DNA of 64,000 bases, from NCBI RefSeq assembly GCF_013307435.2, contig NZ_CP102847.1, positions 1-64,000 on the forward strand, written 5' to 3'. This document shows, piece after piece, positions 62,365 to 64,000 of this stretch (its first letter is position 1; each line of letters begins with the position of its first letter). The DNA comes from Microvirga terrae. Its GTDB lineage: Bacteria > Pseudomonadota > Alphaproteobacteria > Rhizobiales > Beijerinckiaceae. The notes under the pieces were generated by a model. The model saw nothing but the letters and a program-made list of their open reading frames with translations, made no database searches and was not told the origin of the DNA. The position numbers and the translations under genes were made by a program.

Positions 62365-63321
62365 TTAGGACGCGTGCGAGCTCACGCGGTGGATCTCGAG
62401 CGCCATCTTCACGTCCTCAATCCCAAGGCCCATGGATCGGAAGAAGCTGGCTCGATCAGGGGAGGGGGCCCGCGCTCTGCCGCAGGCAAGTTCACCCAGA
62501 TCGCCGCGGATGTCGTCGCGGGACCACCCGTTTTCGGAGGCCAGGACCATCTCACCCGCAATGAGGGGAGTTGTCGACCGATCATCGCAATAGACATTCA
62601 TTCGCGCCAAGGCATCCGGCGGGATTTCATGGGCTCGCGCGACATTCGTGCTGATCGAGGTCACAAGCATCCCGGGCCTGATATGGTCCATCGATAGAAC
62701 CGGGGTGCCGGAGGACGTACAAAGCAGCACCACATCGGCATCGACCACCGCGCGAAAGCAATCGTCAACGATCTCTGGGATCGGTCGGAGATTGCCGAGG
62801 CTTGCCTCGAGGGTTTCCTTCTTGGCCAAGATGTTGCGTGAATGAATGCGGACCCGCTTCCAGGACCGAAGCGGCAGGACGTGACGCAAGTGAGCCAAGG
62901 CAATGGGGCCGCTGCCGATGATCGCCAGATTGGCGGCATCAGATTGGGCGAGGAGGTCGACCGCCAAAGCCGTTGTTGCGGCGGTTCGCTCTGTCGTCAG
63001 CGCCAGCGAGTCGCAGAACAGCAAGGGCTGTCCCGTCTCAAGGCTCATCAGCATCGTCGTGGCCGTGACCTTGCCGCCGGACGGGGTGACCACATAAGGA
63101 GAAACCTTGACCCCGAAGACACCGTCCTCCGGCAGAACACCCGAGTAGGTGATGAAGTCGCCCCGGTTGTCGGGAAGAAGGGTGAGGACCTGCGGCGGCT
63201 GGGTCACACGGCCTTGTCCGTGCGCCTCGAAGAGGTCGCGCATCGCCGCAACCGCATCAATGCGCCTCGTCCGGTCCTCGACGGCAGCAGCGTCGAGCCA
63301 GGCAGGGGAGGGCTGTGTCAT
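62365..63321 (-). CDS. Ornithine cyclodeaminase/mu-crystallin family protein
   Basis: A 318-aa NAD(P)-binding protein: LAIIGSGPIALAHLRHVL is the dinucleotide motif, KVSPYVVTPSGGKVTATTML the substrate-side segment and TTERTAATTALAVDLLA a family signature. Members cyclise ornithine to proline or reduce imines or alanine-type substrates. ATG 63321 overlaps the stop of the MlrC gene (ATGA); the dehydrogenase-like gene follows. Exact substrate unknown. Confidence 0.88.
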   Translation of the reverse strand: MTQPSPAWLDAAAVEDRTRRIDAVAAMRDLFEAHGQGRVTQPPQVLTLLPDNRGDFITYSGVLPEDGVFGVKVSPYVVTPSGGKVTATTMLMSLETGQPLLFCDSLALTTERTAATTALAVDLLAQSDAANLAIIGSGPIALAHLRHVLPLRSWKRVRIHSRNILAKKETLEASLGNLRPIPEIVDDCFRAVVDADVVLLCTSSGTPVLSMDHIRPGMLVTSISTNVARAHEIPPDALARMNVYCDDRSTTPLIAGEMVLASENGWSRDDIRGDLGELACGRARAPSPDRASFFRSMGLGIEDVKMALEIHRVSSHAS

Positions 63322-64000
63322 GCTCGGCTCTCCACCTTGACAGGCTTTTCAGAGGACCGGGAACGAATAAAGACTTCGGGGTTGTAGGGGGTGTCGGGTT
63401 CGAGCGGATACATTGGTCTCGGCACGCGCGTGAAGGTGAACTTCCTCAGATCCGGGGAGGCCAGCGCCCCGCTGTCGCAGACCAGAACACGACTTGCGAT
63501 CGGCTCGAACGCGGCCCGGAAATGCTGCATGGATTTGACACCAACGATCCTCTTGGCGCGAGGGTCAATACCAAAGGCGAGGAATTGCTGCAGGTCATGA
63601 CACTGGTGAGGCTCGGTGACGATGACGACCTGAACGCGCCCGACCTCGATCACCGCCGTGGGACCAAAGGACATACGGACACCCGCATACATCGGTCCAT
63701 CACAGGTGTAGTTACCGTCGGATACGCTCAGCAGCGTGCCAGTGAGCTCAAGCGGTTCGCCGCCGAAGGTCGCGTTCACCTTGCCACCGAGACGGATCGA
63801 TACCGTTTCACCGGGCTTCCTGCTCTGCAGCTGCGAGGTCGTCTCAGGGTCCACGATCGGGCAGAAGCAGGCGTCTGCGTCTGCCGCAATCAAGGCCCGA
63901 AGCAGGTTCGTGCCGTCGCCGTAACCTCCAGCTCCGGGATTATCGGCATAATCCGCGATGACCACCGGCCGGTCATCGCCCGCAAGCGCGGAAGCCACAG
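63318..64000 (-). CDS. M81-family metallopeptidase (MlrC-like), C-terminal part
   Basis: About 227 residues of the MlrC C-terminal half, open to the window edge, so the N-terminus lies beyond base 64000. VVIADYADNPGAGGYGDGTNLL is the MlrC_C signature; VTEPHQCHDLQQFLAFGIDP and VVGVKSMQHFRAAFEPIA-type segments follow (the latter reading IVGVKSMQHFRAAF). MlrC hydrolyses linear peptides (microcystin degradation). It is coupled by overlap to the cyclodeaminase-like gene, suggesting use of a peptide as amino-acid source. Confidence 0.85.
   Translation of the reverse strand, partial: VASALAGDDRPVVIADYADNPGAGGYGDGTNLLRALIAADADACFCPIVDPETTSQLQSRKPGETVSIRLGGKVNATFGGEPLELTGTLLSVSDGNYTCDGPMYAGVRMSFGPTAVIEVGRVQVVIVTEPHQCHDLQQFLAFGIDPRAKRIVGVKSMQHFRAAFEPIASRVLVCDSGALASPDLRKFTFTRVPRPMYPLEPDTPYNPEVFIRSRSSEKPVKVESRA

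Noticed and set aside
1..64000. tRNA or rRNA genes
   Set aside because: No cloverleaf-like segment with a T-loop GGTTCRANNCC in an intergenic setting and no rRNA-like sequence was seen; a dedicated scan was not possible.

Overview
The window is GC-rich, densely coded DNA that reads as an alphaproteobacterium, most probably a Methylobacteriaceae member close to Microvirga (inference, no database search). The evidence is an ALA synthase (C4 haem pathway), Cox11/DUF983, an imuA-imuB-dnaE2 mutasome behind a GTTC-N7-GTTC LexA box (the alphaproteobacterial SOS form), an HU protein with a lysine/alanine-rich tail, and several paralogue pairs. No rRNA, tRNA or CRISPR array was recognised.

Layout. 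1-8.2 kb: partial patatin-like lipase, membrane cyclase, a pseudo-receiver protein, then an operon of carboxymuconolactone decarboxylase-like, NmrA-like, exported cupin and Tat-exported isochorismatase-like proteins, a DUF4126 protein and a J-domain-like protein. 8.2-15.2 kb (minus): TehA-type transporter, malic enzyme, cytochrome bd oxidase with an overlooked 40-aa DUF2474 subunit, and a metallo-beta-lactamase-fold hydrolase. 15.4-23.5 kb: haem/NO block with flavohaemoglobin, truncated haemoglobin, hemA-hisC, an HpaI-type aldolase, ctaG, DUF983 and a MocR-type regulator. 23.5-28.5 kb (minus): a chain of six mostly overlapping genes (amidohydrolase, DoxX, 55-aa protein, two XapX proteins, patatin lipoprotein), then a cytosolic isochorismatase. 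29-37.7 kb: exported alpha/beta-hydrolase, DctA, hydrolase-OsmC fusion, DoxX, AraC regulator, GH15 enzyme and the second pseudo-receiver.

37.9-59 kb is an accessory, repair-flavoured region: UvrD-like helicase with a DEDD exonuclease, nuclease-like hypotheticals, an IS630 element sitting in a gene it disrupts, a second exonuclease, a possible sliding-clamp-like protein, an Ada-zinc-domain protein, an exported triple-repeat peptide, an Ivy-like lysozyme inhibitor, PtsN, imuA-imuB-dnaE2, an AAA+ ATPase with a metallophosphoesterase, and tailed HU. 60-64 kb: amino-acid binding protein, D-amino-acid-dehydrogenase-like and ornithine-cyclodeaminase-like enzymes and a partial MlrC peptidase.

The most interesting signals are regulatory. 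(1) A conserved promoter-leader element of about 90 nt, built on a CTAwACC-NN-GGTATAG palindrome, aligns without gaps at three loci (3751, 28855, and 15364 on the minus strand), with two weaker copies at 28708 and 33796. It lies before genes of hydrolase/redox type and may define a small regulon. (2) ATGTATGG-type half-sites occur upstream of hemA, the haemoglobin operon, DUF983-ctaG and the MocR gene, suggesting one PLP-dependent regulator for haem supply and haem-protein genes. (3) A 91-bp gap-free repeat (1284 and 37709) and a 98-nt leader repeat (3878 and 36951) link the regions that carry the duplicated pseudo-receiver genes.
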